Assembly (NCBI GenBank): GCA_002695005.1
Contig: NZNT01000026.1
Coordinates: 248,001 to 312,000 of the forward strand
Reading direction: 5' to 3'
DNA from: Maritimibacter sp.
GTDB lineage: Bacteria > Pseudomonadota > Alphaproteobacteria > Rhodobacterales > Rhodobacteraceae
DNA length: 64,000 nt
The first letter of the stretch is position 1, and each line of letters begins with the position of its first letter. This document shows positions 9,142-17,970 of this stretch, piece by piece. The translations under genes were made by a program, and so were the position numbers. The notes beneath the pieces are model-generated. The model saw nothing but the letters and a program-made list of their open reading frames with translations, ran no database searches and was not told the DNA's origin.

Positions 9142-9158
9142 TGTTCCATCATTGGAAC
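9142..9158. promoter_or_regulatory. Candidate LysR operator between lysR and acyl-CoA ligase genes
   Basis: TGTTC-N8-GAAC contains a perfect GTTCCA-N4-TGGAAC palindrome and fits the T-N11-A rule of LysR boxes. It is 18 nt before the regulator's ATG and about 80 nt before the ligase start, as is usual for autoregulation plus divergent activation. Confidence 0.55.
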
Positions 9159-9239
9159 CTATGGTTCTGGGAGTTTGTCTAGTCCAAATGTCCGCCCCCG
9201 GTATCCTGCGACGGGAAGATGTACGGAGGTCCCGAGGCG

Positions 9240-11132
9240 TTGACATCGAACATGGACAAGGCCGCTGGCGCCGATCCGGCCCACGGCGCGGGGTACCGCG
9301 AACCGATCCGCGACCCGGCGCAGCTGCGCGAGATCGAGGGCATGGCCTATGAAAATGTCGTGCCGGTTCAATCGGTGCCCGGCCTGATCGACCGCGCCGC
9401 GCGGCTGTTTCCGGACCGACCGGCCCTGACCTATCTCGAAGAGGGGACGGCGGACGAGGTCGCATCGGTCCTCTCCTTCGCCGAGTTGCAACAGCAGGTC
9501 CATTTGGTAGCCACGGGGTTCCGGGCGCTGGCATCGGTCGACACCCCCACTGTGGCCCTGTTGATGCCCGCGATGCCGGAAACGTTCGTGTCGCTGTTCG
9601 CGGCCGAACTCGCGGGGCGTGTCTGCCCGATCAACTACATGCTGTCGCCGGACTCCATTGCCGAAATCCTGAGACAAACCGGGGCGCGCATCCTCGTCAC
9701 ACTGGCGCCCTGCGAAGCGCTCAACGTCTGGGACAAGGTGGAGCGCCTGCGCGACATGGTCCCGACGCTCGAGACGGTGATTTCGGTCGGGGCCGAGGTT
9801 GCGCCGGGTGCGGTGCCGTTCACGGAGCTCCATCTTTCGTCCGGTGGCGCCCTCCTGCCCGAACCGGCGCGCGACGATCTTGCGGCCTGGTTCCATACCG
9901 GCGGCACCACCGGCGCGCCGAAACTGGTGCGACACACCCATGGCAACCAGGTCCATGTGAGTTGGTTCGGCGGGCTCTACTTCGGAATCGGACCAGACGA
10001 CGTCGTGCTGAACGGATTTCCCCTGTTCCATGTCGCGGGGAGCTTCGTTCTTGGCGGAAGCGCCATCGCGGCCGGCGCGAACACGGTCGTGCCGTCCCGG
10101 TTCGGGATGCGGAACAAGGCGTTCGTCCGTGACTTCTGGAAGATCGTCGAGCGCTATCGCGTGACCCTGTTGTCCGGGGGGCCGACGTTCCTGACCTCGC
10201 TGGTTGCGACGAACCCCGACCGAAACGAGATCAGGGGCGTGAAAGCTCATGTCGGTGGCGGCTCGTTCATGCCCGAGGCCCTTATCGACCGTTTCGAAGC
10301 GGCGACCGGCGTGCCGGTCAGGCCGATCTACGGGATGACCGAAGCAGCCGGAATGATCAGCGCTGCGCCGCGCCACTGCAATTCGGTCGCAGGTTCGGTC
10401 GGCTGGGCACTGCCCTTTTGTGAAATCGCCGCGTTCGGGGCGGCGGGGCGCCGGCTTCAGCCGGAGGAAACCGGCACGCTGTGCATTCGCGGACCGAACG
10501 TCAGCCCCGGCTATGCCGACCCAAAGGCCGGGTCGCGCGACCCGTCGGACTGGTTCGAGACAGGCGACCTTGGCTATGTCAGCGCCGATGGTGCGGTCTT
10601 CGTCACGGGCCGGGCCAAGGATGTCATCATCCGGGGTGGTCACAACATCGACCCGGCCGGGATTGAAGAGGCCCTTTCGCGGCACCCGGACGTGGCGCAA
10701 TGCGCGGCGGTCGGCATGCCGGATGCCTACGCGGGAGAGCTGCCCATGGCCTTCGTGCAGTTGAAGGCGGATGCGAAATTCGACGAGTCGCAGCTCAGGG
10801 ACTTTGCCGCGGGGCAAGTGCCCGAGCGCGCGGCAACCCCGGTGCTGATCGTCGAGATGGATGACCTGCCGCTGACGACGACCGGCAAGATCTTCCGACC
10901 GACGTTGCGCGAACGCGCGGCCGAACTCGCGTTCCGGCGCCTGATCGAAGAGAACATCGTCGGCGCCGAAGGCTTCGCACTGACCTGCAACGACAAGGCA
11001 GACGGGCGCGAACTGACCATTACGCTTGCCGCGCACGCCGATACCGAAGCTCTACGAGAAGCGATTGTCGCCGAGTTATCCGGATTTCCCGTTCAGATCG
11101 AAATGCGCCGGAACACGACTTTTCCGCACTGA
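9240..11132 (+). CDS. Acyl-CoA synthetase (AMP-forming)
   Basis: This ligase of about 630 residues makes acyl-CoA from a carboxylic acid, ATP and CoA. The ANL motifs are present in order: the phosphate loop 'FHTGGTTGAPKL', 'YGMTEAA', 'WFETGDLGYV', 'GRAKDVIIRGGHNIDP', and the catalytic lysine in 'TTTGKIFRP'. A C-terminal extension of about 60 residues follows the usual end of the family. The start is probably the TTG at 9240, because GGAGGT lies 9 nt before it. An ATG at 9219 precedes that ribosome site and the ATG at 9252 has none. It is divergent from LysR and likely activates the imported acid. Confidence 0.92.
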   Translation: MTSNMDKAAGADPAHGAGYREPIRDPAQLREIEGMAYENVVPVQSVPGLIDRAARLFPDRPALTYLEEGTADEVASVLSFAELQQQVHLVATGFRALASVDTPTVALLMPAMPETFVSLFAAELAGRVCPINYMLSPDSIAEILRQTGARILVTLAPCEALNVWDKVERLRDMVPTLETVISVGAEVAPGAVPFTELHLSSGGALLPEPARDDLAAWFHTGGTTGAPKLVRHTHGNQVHVSWFGGLYFGIGPDDVVLNGFPLFHVAGSFVLGGSAIAAGANTVVPSRFGMRNKAFVRDFWKIVERYRVTLLSGGPTFLTSLVATNPDRNEIRGVKAHVGGGSFMPEALIDRFEAATGVPVRPIYGMTEAAGMISAAPRHCNSVAGSVGWALPFCEIAAFGAAGRRLQPEETGTLCIRGPNVSPGYADPKAGSRDPSDWFETGDLGYVSADGAVFVTGRAKDVIIRGGHNIDPAGIEEALSRHPDVAQCAAVGMPDAYAGELPMAFVQLKADAKFDESQLRDFAAGQVPERAATPVLIVEMDDLPLTTTGKIFRPTLRERAAELAFRRLIEENIVGAEGFALTCNDKADGRELTITLAAHADTEALREAIVAELSGFPVQIEMRRNTTFPH

Positions 11133-11304
11133 AAGACATAGGTGGCACCGGCCAGGGTCAGATCGAAGGTCATATCCGGATCGGCGGGGTTCCTGGACCT
11201 GACGGTTTTCCCTGCCGTCGAACCACAGCCCTAAATGTAAGGTGGCCCGTTTGCGGGCGACAGCGGGAACTCAGGCATGACGCGTGTCTTGAGCCAACCC
11301 GCCC

Positions 11305-11886
11305 TCACTCCACCGTCAGCCCCAGCATCCGCCAGCCCTGCATCCCGGCGCGGTAGTAGAACACCTTCTCCGCCGGGAAGCCTGCCTCGATCATGCGCCG
11401 GGCCGCCGTGGGGGATTGGCCGCATCACGGGCCGTTGCAATAGAGCGCGACTGACTTCACCCCCTCGCCGTCACAGATCCAGCCGTCGAAATCCGGCTCG
11501 CAGCCCAGTTCGCCCAGCCGGTCGGCGGCCTCGGTGTAGGGCACGTTGACCGCGCCGGGGATCGCCCCGCCCTCGAAATCCGGGCGCACCCGTCCGTCGA
11601 TCACCACCACGTCGGGGTCGTTCAGGAACCCGAGCAGTTCCAGCTCCCCGATGGGTGTCACGCCCGGCGCCGGGATCATCGGCTGGATGCAGAAGTTCGG
11701 GCAGGGCCGCGCGATGCGGGCGAAATCGCCCTCGATCACCGCGTCGTTGTCCTGCTCGCGCATGATCTCGACCGCGCCGCCCGGCGTTTCCACCGTCACG
11801 CTCATCATGTCCTTCGTGATCCCCACCGGATCGGCTGTGGCCGCCCCGGCCGCCAGCATCAGAATGGCCGCTGTCAGTCCCCGCAT
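11305..11886 (-). pseudogene. Rhodanese-like periplasmic protein with an in-frame TGA
   Basis: A signal peptide (to ATADPVG) is followed by a rhodanese-like domain. The frame reads ...VALYCNGP, TGA (11425-11427), CGQSPTAARRMIEAGF..., then continues for 40 codons to a second stop. Family members of this type, as I remember them, have CNGPWCGQSP here, so the TGA stands where Trp (TGG) is expected. Everything downstream stays in frame and conserved ('EKVFYYRAGMQGWRMLGL'). The 153-residue product would lack the second half of the active-site loop. Either a recent nonsense mutation, a base-call error or readthrough explains it. Confidence 0.75.
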
Positions 11887-12021
11887 GTCGCTCTCCCTGC
11901 TTCGTACAAACTCTTGATGACCGGCAGGCTAGCATAAAACATTCACGCATTCGATTGTTTATTATTCATTACCACCGCCCCCACGATTGCGGTGGAGGGC
12001 GTTTTCCGTTCTGCTCGCCCC

Positions 12022-12648
12022 ATGTACGCGATTTCGCTCACCACGATCCCGCCGCGCTTCCCCACGCTTCCCCGCGTGCTGGCGGCGCTGACCGCGCAGA
12101 CGGCGGCTCCGGCGACGGTTTTCCTCACGATCCCAAGGCATTGGTCCCGGTTCGACCCGGCACCGCTCCCCGCCATCCCCTTCGGCGTGACCCTGATCGA
12201 GACCGACACGGACCTCGGCCCCGTGGGCAAGCTCCTGCCCGCCGCCGCGCGATTCGACGGCGATATCCTGATCTGCGATGACGACTGGCTCTATGCCCCG
12301 GAGTGGGCCGCGACCTTCCTGACGGCGCGCGCGCAGGCCCCAGATGTCCCCCTCGCCGCCTCCACATGGGACGCGCGGCGGATCGGCTATCCGGGAACGG
12401 TGCTCCAGGGTTTCGCGGGCGCGCTGATCCCGGCCCGGATGGCCCGCGCCATCCCGCCGCCACCGGAGGCGGCCCGGCCTGCCGACGACGTGTGGATCTC
12501 GGCCCATCTCACCGGCCTGACCCCGGTGCCCGAGGCTCGCGGCAAGATGACCCCGCTCGCCGATCCCGGCGCACTGCAATCGCGCCCGGACCGGGACGCC
12601 GCGAACCGGGCGGCGGCCCGGCTGTCGGGTCGGTGGAGCGCGCTCTGA
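12022..12648 (+). CDS. Glycosyltransferase-like protein
   Basis: This 208-residue protein begins 'MYAISLTTIPPRF', typical of a small group of GT-A fold sugar transferases, and has a DxD-like metal motif in 'ILICDDDWLY'. There is no membrane segment. I prefer the ATG at 12022 over the upstream GTG at 11992 because family similarity seems to begin at MYAISL. The gene stands alone between the rhodanese-like gene and a convergent secreted protein gene, so its acceptor is not hinted at. The family call is moderate. Confidence 0.65.
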   Translation: MYAISLTTIPPRFPTLPRVLAALTAQTAAPATVFLTIPRHWSRFDPAPLPAIPFGVTLIETDTDLGPVGKLLPAAARFDGDILICDDDWLYAPEWAATFLTARAQAPDVPLAASTWDARRIGYPGTVLQGFAGALIPARMARAIPPPPEAARPADDVWISAHLTGLTPVPEARGKMTPLADPGALQSRPDRDAANRAAARLSGRWSAL

Positions 12649-12652
12649 ACGG

Positions 12653-13129
12653 TCAGTCGCGGAAGGGCGGCATCTCGATCTCGCCTTCCCAGTCGGTGAT
12701 CCGGAACCGCTTGGCGCGGAATTCCGACCCAATCCGGGTGCGCGCCGTGCCGGAGCCGCGCATACCTGCGTACTTGCCGGTGGCCCCGATGACCTTCCAC
12801 GCGTTCTGCGCGGTCGATACGATGGTCCATTCCCAGGTGAAGGTGTCGATGCTCTGCGCAAAATCCCCGGTGGTGAAGACGCAGATCCCTTCGCCCCGCG
12901 ACCCGCCCGCCGTGCCGAACCCGGCCCCGATGCACTGCACGAAGCCATCCTCCAGCGGACCCTCGGTCACCGAGAACGTCCCGCCGTTGTCCTGCCGCCA
13001 GTAGGTGCCATAGTCGATCGGCCAGCGGTCCTCTTTCACGATATAGCTGTTGGTGCCGGCGATGCGCTCACCAGCCGACGCCGCACACGGCACGATGGCT
13101 GCGAGTGCGCAAATCAGTATCCATTTCAT
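12653..13129 (-). CDS. Secreted protein, possibly with an AOC/dirigent-like beta barrel
   Basis: This 158-residue protein has a signal peptide ending in AASAG. The mature part is beta-rich with motifs such as 'GGTFSVTEGP' and 'GATGKYAGMRGSGTART'. These resemble the allene-oxide-cyclase / dirigent barrel fold seen in secreted bacterial proteins of unknown role. No catalytic motif is evident. It ends 5 nt from the convergent glycosyltransferase-like gene. The fold is inference from pattern only. Confidence 0.7.
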   Translation of the reverse strand: MKWILICALAAIVPCAASAGERIAGTNSYIVKEDRWPIDYGTYWRQDNGGTFSVTEGPLEDGFVQCIGAGFGTAGGSRGEGICVFTTGDFAQSIDTFTWEWTIVSTAQNAWKVIGATGKYAGMRGSGTARTRIGSEFRAKRFRITDWEGEIEMPPFRD

Positions 13130-13247
13130 GGAATGTCCCCGTTCCCACCGGCCGGTTCGATACGCGGACCGTCATGGGCGCACAGGGTCGGTGTCCACGA
13201 CTACCACGCGAAACGCGTTTTCCGAAGGTCAAAGGGGGTTGGGCGGG

Positions 13248-13265
13248 CGGGGCCACGCGGCCCCG
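13248..13265 (-). terminator. Hairpin downstream of the hsp20-DUF1150 operon
   Basis: A 7-bp GC stem (CGGGGCC with GGCCCCG) lies 19 nt after the DUF1150 stop. The T tract is missing, so it may only stabilise the 3' end. Confidence 0.35.
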
Positions 13266-13283
13266 GCCCATCTCTGCGTGCCG

Positions 13284-13511
13284 TCAGTGGACGGCGACCG
13301 GCGACAACTCGTTCTGCCGGGCGAGCGCGAAGGCGAGGTTGCGGTTGCCCACAAGCGCCAGACGCTCCCCTTCGGACGAGTGGACGCCATACAGCTTGCC
13401 GTCACCCTCGACCTGCTCGCGGATTTCGTCGGGGAGCTCGTCGACGTCCACTTCGCGGACGTAGACGATGTTGTCCACCGGCTCGGTCATAACGTATTCA
13501 TTCGTTTCCAT
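13284..13511 (-). CDS. DUF1150 family small protein
   Basis: This 75-residue acidic protein begins METNEYVM and contains 'IVYVREVDVDELP' and a C-terminal 'LALVGNRNLAFALARQNEL'. The latter is the most conserved part of DUF1150. The family is found almost only in alphaproteobacteria and sits next to hsp20, as here (61 nt downstream). A supporting role for the small heat-shock protein is plausible but unproven. Confidence 0.9.
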   Translation of the reverse strand: METNEYVMTEPVDNIVYVREVDVDELPDEIREQVEGDGKLYGVHSSEGERLALVGNRNLAFALARQNELSPVAVH

Positions 13512-13572
13512 GACGCACTCCTTTCATGTGAGGCGTTTCCCGTTCAACGCGGCCATTCGGGAATTTGATCCC

Positions 13573-13986
13573 TCAGCCTTTCGTGATCTGGATGGTCTGA
13601 ACCACCGGATCGGGCTGCGTGCGTTCGAGATCGATGTGCAACAGACCGCTTTCGGTCCGTGCCCCCGTCACCTCCACACCATCGGCCAGAACGAAGCTTT
13701 TCATGAACTGACGACCCGCGATCCCGCGATGCAGGAACACCCGCGTCTCGTCGGTCTTGGGCTGGCGCCCCCGCACCACGAGCTTGCGGTCCTCGATCGT
13801 GATCGAAAGGTCCTCTTCCGAGAACCCGGCCACGGCCAGCGAAATCCGGTAGGCGGTGTCGCTCACCTGCTCGATGTTGAAGGGAGGGTAGCCCTCGGTG
13901 CCGCTTTTGGCGGCCTGTTCGATCATGCGTTCGAGCTGATCGAAGCCCAGGAAATAGGGATGGGCCCCCTGCGTCATCTTGGTCAT
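13573..13986 (-). CDS. Small heat-shock protein, Hsp20/alpha-crystallin family
   Basis: This 137-residue chaperone contains a complete alpha-crystallin domain, from 'YPPFNIEQVSDTAYRI' to 'SGLLHIDLER', with the GxLxI-type strand 'ESGLLHIDL'. It resembles the IbpA/HspH holdases that bind unfolding proteins. The start MTKMTQG has AAAGGA before it. The upstream sigma-32 type promoter predicts heat-shock control. It shares its transcript with DUF1150. Confidence 0.94.
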   Translation of the reverse strand: MTKMTQGAHPYFLGFDQLERMIEQAAKSGTEGYPPFNIEQVSDTAYRISLAVAGFSEEDLSITIEDRKLVVRGRQPKTDETRVFLHRGIAGRQFMKSFVLADGVEVTGARTESGLLHIDLERTQPDPVVQTIQITKG

Positions 13987-14052
13987 CACACGTCCTTTGC
14001 CATGAAGCGATGTGTCGGTCCGTGGGTCCCGCATCGGCAACCCACGCGCACA

Positions 14053-14081
14053 ATATGGGGTCAGCGCACGACCCGCGCAAG
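14053..14081 (-). promoter_or_regulatory. Sigma-32 (RpoH) type promoter of hsp20
   Basis: On the minus strand CTTGCG is followed after 15 nt by CCCCATAT, very close to the heat-shock consensus (CTTGAA and CCCCATNT). It lies about 70-95 nt upstream of the hsp20 ATG. Confidence 0.65.
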
Positions 14082-14163
14082 TCTGGCCGCCCCGTGCATA
14101 AAGCTTTGCCAAAAGGCGCTTTGGCGGTAGATTGAACACGACATGAAGGACGACTCGAAACCC

Positions 14164-14382
14164 ATGAGCAATTCCTACGAGATGAAGCATGACGACGTGC
14201 TTCGTGTCGAAATCGAGGTTTTGCGGCGCGAGCATCGCGATCTGGATGAGGCGATCACCGCGCTCGAAGGGGAGGGCCGCGCCGATGTGCTCACGATCCG
14301 CCGTCTGAAGAAGCAGAAACTCCTGCTCAAGGACAAGATCGCGCGCATCGACGATGAGCTGACCCCCGACATCATTGCATGA
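14164..14382 (+). CDS. DUF465 / YdcH family small protein
   Basis: This protein of about 72 residues is mostly helical and highly charged. It has the family core 'VEIEVLRREHRDLDEAI' and 'IRRLKKQKLLLKDKIARI'. The function of DUF465 proteins is unknown; they probably form short coiled coils. The frame also opens at an ATG at 14143, but the ATG at 14164 gives the normal family length. It lies 44 nt upstream of purE and may be co-transcribed with it. Confidence 0.88.
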   Translation: MSNSYEMKHDDVLRVEIEVLRREHRDLDEAITALEGEGRADVLTIRRLKKQKLLLKDKIARIDDELTPDIIA

Positions 14383-14426
14383 GGTCCTGAAGGGACTATA
14401 ACGGCCACTCCTGATGGAGGGCATGC

Positions 14427-14915
14427 ATGACCGACGTGAAAGTGGGAATCATCATGGGGAGCCAGTCGGACTGGCCCACGATGAAACTTGCCGCCGACAT
14501 TCTCGACGAACTGGGCGTGGCCTTCGAGGCGCGGATCGTCTCGGCCCACCGCACGCCCGACCGGCTTTGGGACTACGGCAAGAGCGCCGTGGATCGCGGT
14601 CTGTCCGTCATCATCGCGGGCGCGGGCGGCGCGGCCCACCTGCCCGGCATGATGGCGTCGAAGACCCGCGTGCCGGTGATCGGTGTCCCGGTCCAGACCA
14701 AGGCGCTGTCGGGTGTCGACTCGCTCTATTCCATCGTCCAGATGCCCAAGGGCTACCCGGTCGCCACCATGGCCATCGGCGCAGCCGGGGCCGCGAATGC
14801 CGGCCTCATGGCCGCGGGCATCCTCGCCACATCCGATCCGGCCCTCGCCGAACGCCTCGACGCGTGGCGCGCGGCGCTCTCGGCCTCCATTCCAGACGAG
14901 CCGCAAGATGACTGA
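14427..14915 (+). CDS. purE: N5-carboxyaminoimidazole ribonucleotide mutase
   Basis: This 162-residue class I PurE converts N5-CAIR to CAIR in purine synthesis. The N-terminal '[14 protein letters not shown]' and 'SAHRTPDRL' carry the conserved Ser and His of the active site, and '[11 protein letters not shown]' follows. The stop overlaps the purK start by 8 nt, so the pair is translationally coupled. Confidence 0.97.
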   Translation: MTDVKVGIIMGSQSDWPTMKLAADILDELGVAFEARIVSAHRTPDRLWDYGKSAVDRGLSVIIAGAGGAAHLPGMMASKTRVPVIGVPVQTKALSGVDSLYSIVQMPKGYPVATMAIGAAGAANAGLMAAGILATSDPALAERLDAWRAALSASIPDEPQDD

Positions 14916-15984
14916 CCCCCTCGCCCCCGGCGCCACGATCGGCATCCTCGGCGGCGGACAGCTTGGCCGAATGCTCTCGGTCGCCGCCGCCCGCCTCGGC
15001 TTCAAGACGGTGATCTTCGAGCCGGGCGGAGACTGCCCAGCGAGCCACGTCGCGAACTATCACTACAAGGCGGACTACGACGACGACGCGGCCCTGACCG
15101 CCTTCGCCAAGGCCGCCGATGTCGTCACATATGAATTCGAGAACATCCCGACCTCCGCCCTCGACATCGTCGAGGCTCACGCCCCCGTCCGCCCCGGCCG
15201 CAAGGCGCTGCGCATCTCGCAGGACCGGCTGACGGAAAAAGCGTTCATCGCCGAACTGGGCCTTGGCGTCGCGCCCTTCGCGGCGGTGGACGACAAGAAG
15301 GACCTGACCGAGGCGATCAAGGAGATCGGCACGCCCGCGATCCTCAAGACCCGGCGGCTGGGCTATGACGGCAAGGGGCAGGCCCGGCTGAAACGTCCGG
15401 GCGACGCGAAACGTGCATTGGCCGATATGAACGGCGCCCCCGCCATCCTCGAAGGGTTCGTGGAGTTCGAGTGCGAAGTCTCGATCATCGCTGCGCGCGG
15501 GCTCACCGGCGCCTTCGCGAGCTATGCGCCGGGCGAGAACGTGCATGTGGACGGCATCCTGTCGACCACCACCATCCCCTCGCGCCTCAGCGACAAGGTC
15601 GCGATGGAGGCGCATGGCCTTGCCGCCCGCCTGCTTGAAAAGCTGGACTACGTCGGGGTCATGGGAGTTGAACTTTTCGTAACTCCGACGGGTCTTTTGG
15701 TGAATGAAGTGGCCCCGCGCGTGCACAATTCCGGCCATTGGACGCAGAACGGCTGCGCCATCGACCAGTTCGAACAGCACATCCGCGCCATCGCGGGGTG
15801 GCCGCTGGGCGACGGGTCGCGCCATGCCGACGTGGTGATGACCAACCTCATCGGCGACGACGTGAACCGCGTGCCGGAGCTGGCGCAGGACAGCGCCAAC
15901 GCGATCCATCTCTACGGCAAGGCCGAGGCGCGGCCGGGCCGCAAGATGGGCCATGTGAACCGGGTCACCGGCCCGGCTGGCTGA
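14908..15984 (+). CDS. purK: N5-carboxyaminoimidazole ribonucleotide synthase
   Basis: This 358-residue ATP-grasp enzyme makes N5-CAIR from AIR, bicarbonate and ATP. It begins with the Rossmann-like '[12 protein letters not shown]'; '[11 protein letters not shown]' is the ATP-binding loop and '[13 protein letters not shown]' the metal-binding region. The ATG lies inside the end of purE, and the stop shares a base with the truA start (TGATG). A longer upstream frame exists but is only purE read out of frame. Confidence 0.97.
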   Translation: MTDPLAPGATIGILGGGQLGRMLSVAAARLGFKTVIFEPGGDCPASHVANYHYKADYDDDAALTAFAKAADVVTYEFENIPTSALDIVEAHAPVRPGRKALRISQDRLTEKAFIAELGLGVAPFAAVDDKKDLTEAIKEIGTPAILKTRRLGYDGKGQARLKRPGDAKRALADMNGAPAILEGFVEFECEVSIIAARGLTGAFASYAPGENVHVDGILSTTTIPSRLSDKVAMEAHGLAARLLEKLDYVGVMGVELFVTPTGLLVNEVAPRVHNSGHWTQNGCAIDQFEQHIRAIAGWPLGDGSRHADVVMTNLIGDDVNRVPELAQDSANAIHLYGKAEARPGRKMGHVNRVTGPAG

Positions 15985-16757
15985 TGCCCCGCTACGCTCT
16001 GAAAATCGAATACGACGGGCGGCCCTTCTCCGGCTGGCAGCGGCAGAAGGAGCATCCATCTGTGCAAGCCGCCGTCGAAGCCGCGCTCGCCAAGCTGGAG
16101 CCGGACGTCCCATCCATCGCCGCAGCCGGACGCACCGATGCGGGCGTGCACGCACTGGGACAGGTCGCGCATTGCGACCTCGCAAAGGATTGGACGCCCT
16201 TTCGCCTGAGCGAGGCGCTGAACTTCCACCTCAAGCCCGACCCTGTCGCCATCGTCGATTGCGCCTTGGTGGACGACGATTTCCACGCCCGGTTCTCGGC
16301 GGTGGAGCGGCAGTATCTCTTTCGTCTCATCTCCCGCCGCGCACCGCTCGTCCATGATCGCGGCAACGCCTGGCGCGTGGCCCACGACCTCGACGCACAA
16401 GCGATGCAGGACGGCGCCGACCGCCTCATCGGCCACCACGATTTCACGACCTTCCGCTCGACCATGTGTCAGGCTGACAGCCCGGTGAAGACGCTGGACG
16501 AATTACGGGTGGAGACGCTGCCCTATCCCGGCGGGACCGAGTTCCGCTTCCACGTCCGCGCCCGCAGCTTTCTGCACAATCAAGTGCGCAGTTTCGTGGG
16601 CACTCTGGAGCGCGTCGGCGCCGGATCATGGACCCCCGACGACGTCACCGCCGCCCTCGAAGCCCGCGACCGCGCCGCCTGTGGCCCGGTCTGCCCGCCC
16701 GAAGGCCTCTACCTCGCGCGGGTCGGCTACCCAGCGGACCCGTTCGCCCCGGCTTGA
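15984..16757 (+). CDS. truA: tRNA pseudouridine(38-40) synthase
   Basis: This 257-residue TruA makes pseudouridine at positions 38-40 of the tRNA anticodon stem. The catalytic Asp lies in '[15 protein letters not shown]' and the N-terminus '[16 protein letters not shown]' is typical. It is the third gene of the purE-purK-truA operon, coupled by TGATG. Confidence 0.97.
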   Translation: MPRYALKIEYDGRPFSGWQRQKEHPSVQAAVEAALAKLEPDVPSIAAAGRTDAGVHALGQVAHCDLAKDWTPFRLSEALNFHLKPDPVAIVDCALVDDDFHARFSAVERQYLFRLISRRAPLVHDRGNAWRVAHDLDAQAMQDGADRLIGHHDFTTFRSTMCQADSPVKTLDELRVETLPYPGGTEFRFHVRARSFLHNQVRSFVGTLERVGAGSWTPDDVTAALEARDRAACGPVCPPEGLYLARVGYPADPFAPA

Positions 16758-16773
16758 TTTTTGCCCGAAAGAA

Positions 16774-16791
16774 TGTACATTGAAATGCACA
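16774..16791. promoter_or_regulatory. Imperfect palindrome, likely Phd autoregulatory operator
   Basis: TGTACATT-GA-AATGCACA is an 18-bp repeat with one mismatch, ending 17 nt before the antitoxin ATG. Phd-type antitoxins repress their own promoter by binding such palindromes. Confidence 0.5.
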
Positions 16792-16807
16792 CTTTGGAGC
16801 GCAAGCC

Positions 16808-17056
16808 ATGAACCGTATCTACGCAAAGACCGTCTGCACGATGACCGAGCTTCGGGAACCGCAAAAGGTTTTCGACCGCGCGGGCGGCGAACCCGTGGCG
16901 ATCTTCAAGAACTCCAAGATCGTCGGGTACCTCGTGCCGGAAAGCATGGTGCAGGACGACGAGCCGCGCCATGCGACGATGGATGAGGTGATGGAAGCTA
17001 TCCGCAGCCGCAAGGCTGTGAACCAACCCGTGCTCGATTACCTCAAGGACAAATGA
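16808..17056 (+). CDS. phd: Phd/YefM-family antitoxin
   Basis: This 82-residue protein has an N-terminal Phd/YefM DNA-binding part ('VCTMTELREPQKVFDRAGGE', 'PVAIFKNSKIVGYLVP') and a C-terminal tail that should wrap the toxin. It overlaps the doc gene by 4 nt (ATGA), the classic antitoxin-first arrangement. Upstream is the candidate operator. Confidence 0.9.
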   Translation: MNRIYAKTVCTMTELREPQKVFDRAGGEPVAIFKNSKIVGYLVPESMVQDDEPRHATMDEVMEAIRSRKAVNQPVLDYLKDK

Positions 17057-17430
17057 GCTTTCGCCTTCTGACGCCCGAAACTGTCGATGCAATCCACGAC
17101 ACGGTGCTGAATCCGGGTGAGCTTTCGGGCCGCGCCGGGGACAAGTCATTGGACGGTGCGTTGGGCCGTGTCGACAATCGTCTTGTCTATGGCATGATCG
17201 AGGACGCCTTCGCGCTCGCCGCAGCCTACGCGACTGTCATCGCCACCGGGCACTGCTTCAACGATGGCAACAAGCGCACCGCGCATCAGGCAATGGACGT
17301 CTGCCTGACTTTGAACGGCATCGAACTCGACTGGCACACCGAAGAAACCGGTGACCTCATCATCCAGGTCGCCCAAGGCCGCGTTCATGAAGACGCCCTT
17401 GCCGACTGGCTGCGCGCCAAGGCGCGGTGA
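17053..17430 (+). CDS. doc: Doc-family (death-on-curing) toxin
   Basis: This 125-residue Fic-fold protein has the Doc motif 'HCFNDGNKRTA', which fits HxFx(D/N)xNKR with the catalytic His and phosphate-binding Lys-Arg. Doc phosphorylates EF-Tu and stops translation until neutralised by Phd. All key residues look intact, so the toxin is probably active. A strong terminator follows directly. Confidence 0.92.
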   Translation: MSFRLLTPETVDAIHDTVLNPGELSGRAGDKSLDGALGRVDNRLVYGMIEDAFALAAAYATVIATGHCFNDGNKRTAHQAMDVCLTLNGIELDWHTEETGDLIIQVAQGRVHEDALADWLRAKAR

Positions 17431-17437
17431 GGCAATG

Positions 17438-17472
17438 AAAAAGGCCGGGGCACCCCTACCCCGGCCTTTCCC
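17438..17472 (+). terminator. Intrinsic terminator of phd-doc
   Basis: An 11-bp stem (AAAGGCCGGGG with CCCCGGCCTTT) with an 8-nt loop starts 10 nt after the doc stop. Confidence 0.8.
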
Positions 17473-17934
17473 CCTGGAGCTTCCCGGCGAACACCCCTGA
17501 ACGCCAAAATGCTCTCTTCACCAGTCTTTCGTCCACGCACATCTCGCTCGCGCCGGTCCTGACCAAAGGCCGGCATGCGCCCTGGGGAGCGCTCGGGCGA
17601 TCTGTTTCACGCGGGAAACGTCGCTGACCATCGTCGTGCACCCCAGATCCGGGATGCGTCCGCCGCGGTCCGTGCCAGCCCCCAAGCCAGCCGCTGCGAC
17701 ACGGATACTGTGCCAAATGCGCCCCACCGCGGTCAACGAAAACGCGCAAGTTTGCCCAAATTCGTCCTTATTTCCGCCGCGGTTATTCCCGATTTCGCCG
17801 CAATGCTCCCGGCTTGGCGCGCATTGTTCAGGTAAGGTAAACCATACTGTCCGCCGCGCCGCGCCCGCTGCCCGAATTCCCGCGACACCGATTCGCATCA
17901 TCGGCGCTTTTTTCCGGCCCGCTTGCCTGACATA
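17473..17934. other. Gene-free stretch upstream of parE
   Basis: About 460 bp hold no ORF that I can support on either strand. The open frames here are short and lack ribosome sites. The second half is less GC-rich than its surroundings and presumably contains the parE promoter, but I cannot pick out a convincing -35/-10 pair. Confidence 0.5.
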
Positions 17935-17970
17935 ATGCCGCAAAACCCCGACAAAAAAGAGCAGCGGCAC

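Noticed and set aside
9159-11036. 625-residue open frame antisense to the acyl-CoA ligase
   Set aside because: Composition is that of a shadow frame and the plus-strand protein has all the ligase motifs.
11105-11200. Minus-strand 26-residue ORF overlapping the end of the ligase gene
   Set aside because: No ribosome site and no similarity; most of it is antisense to ligase codons.
11425-11427. Selenocysteine codon in the rhodanese-like gene
   Set aside because: The TGA replaces a Trp rather than a Cys, and no convincing SECIS hairpin follows it.
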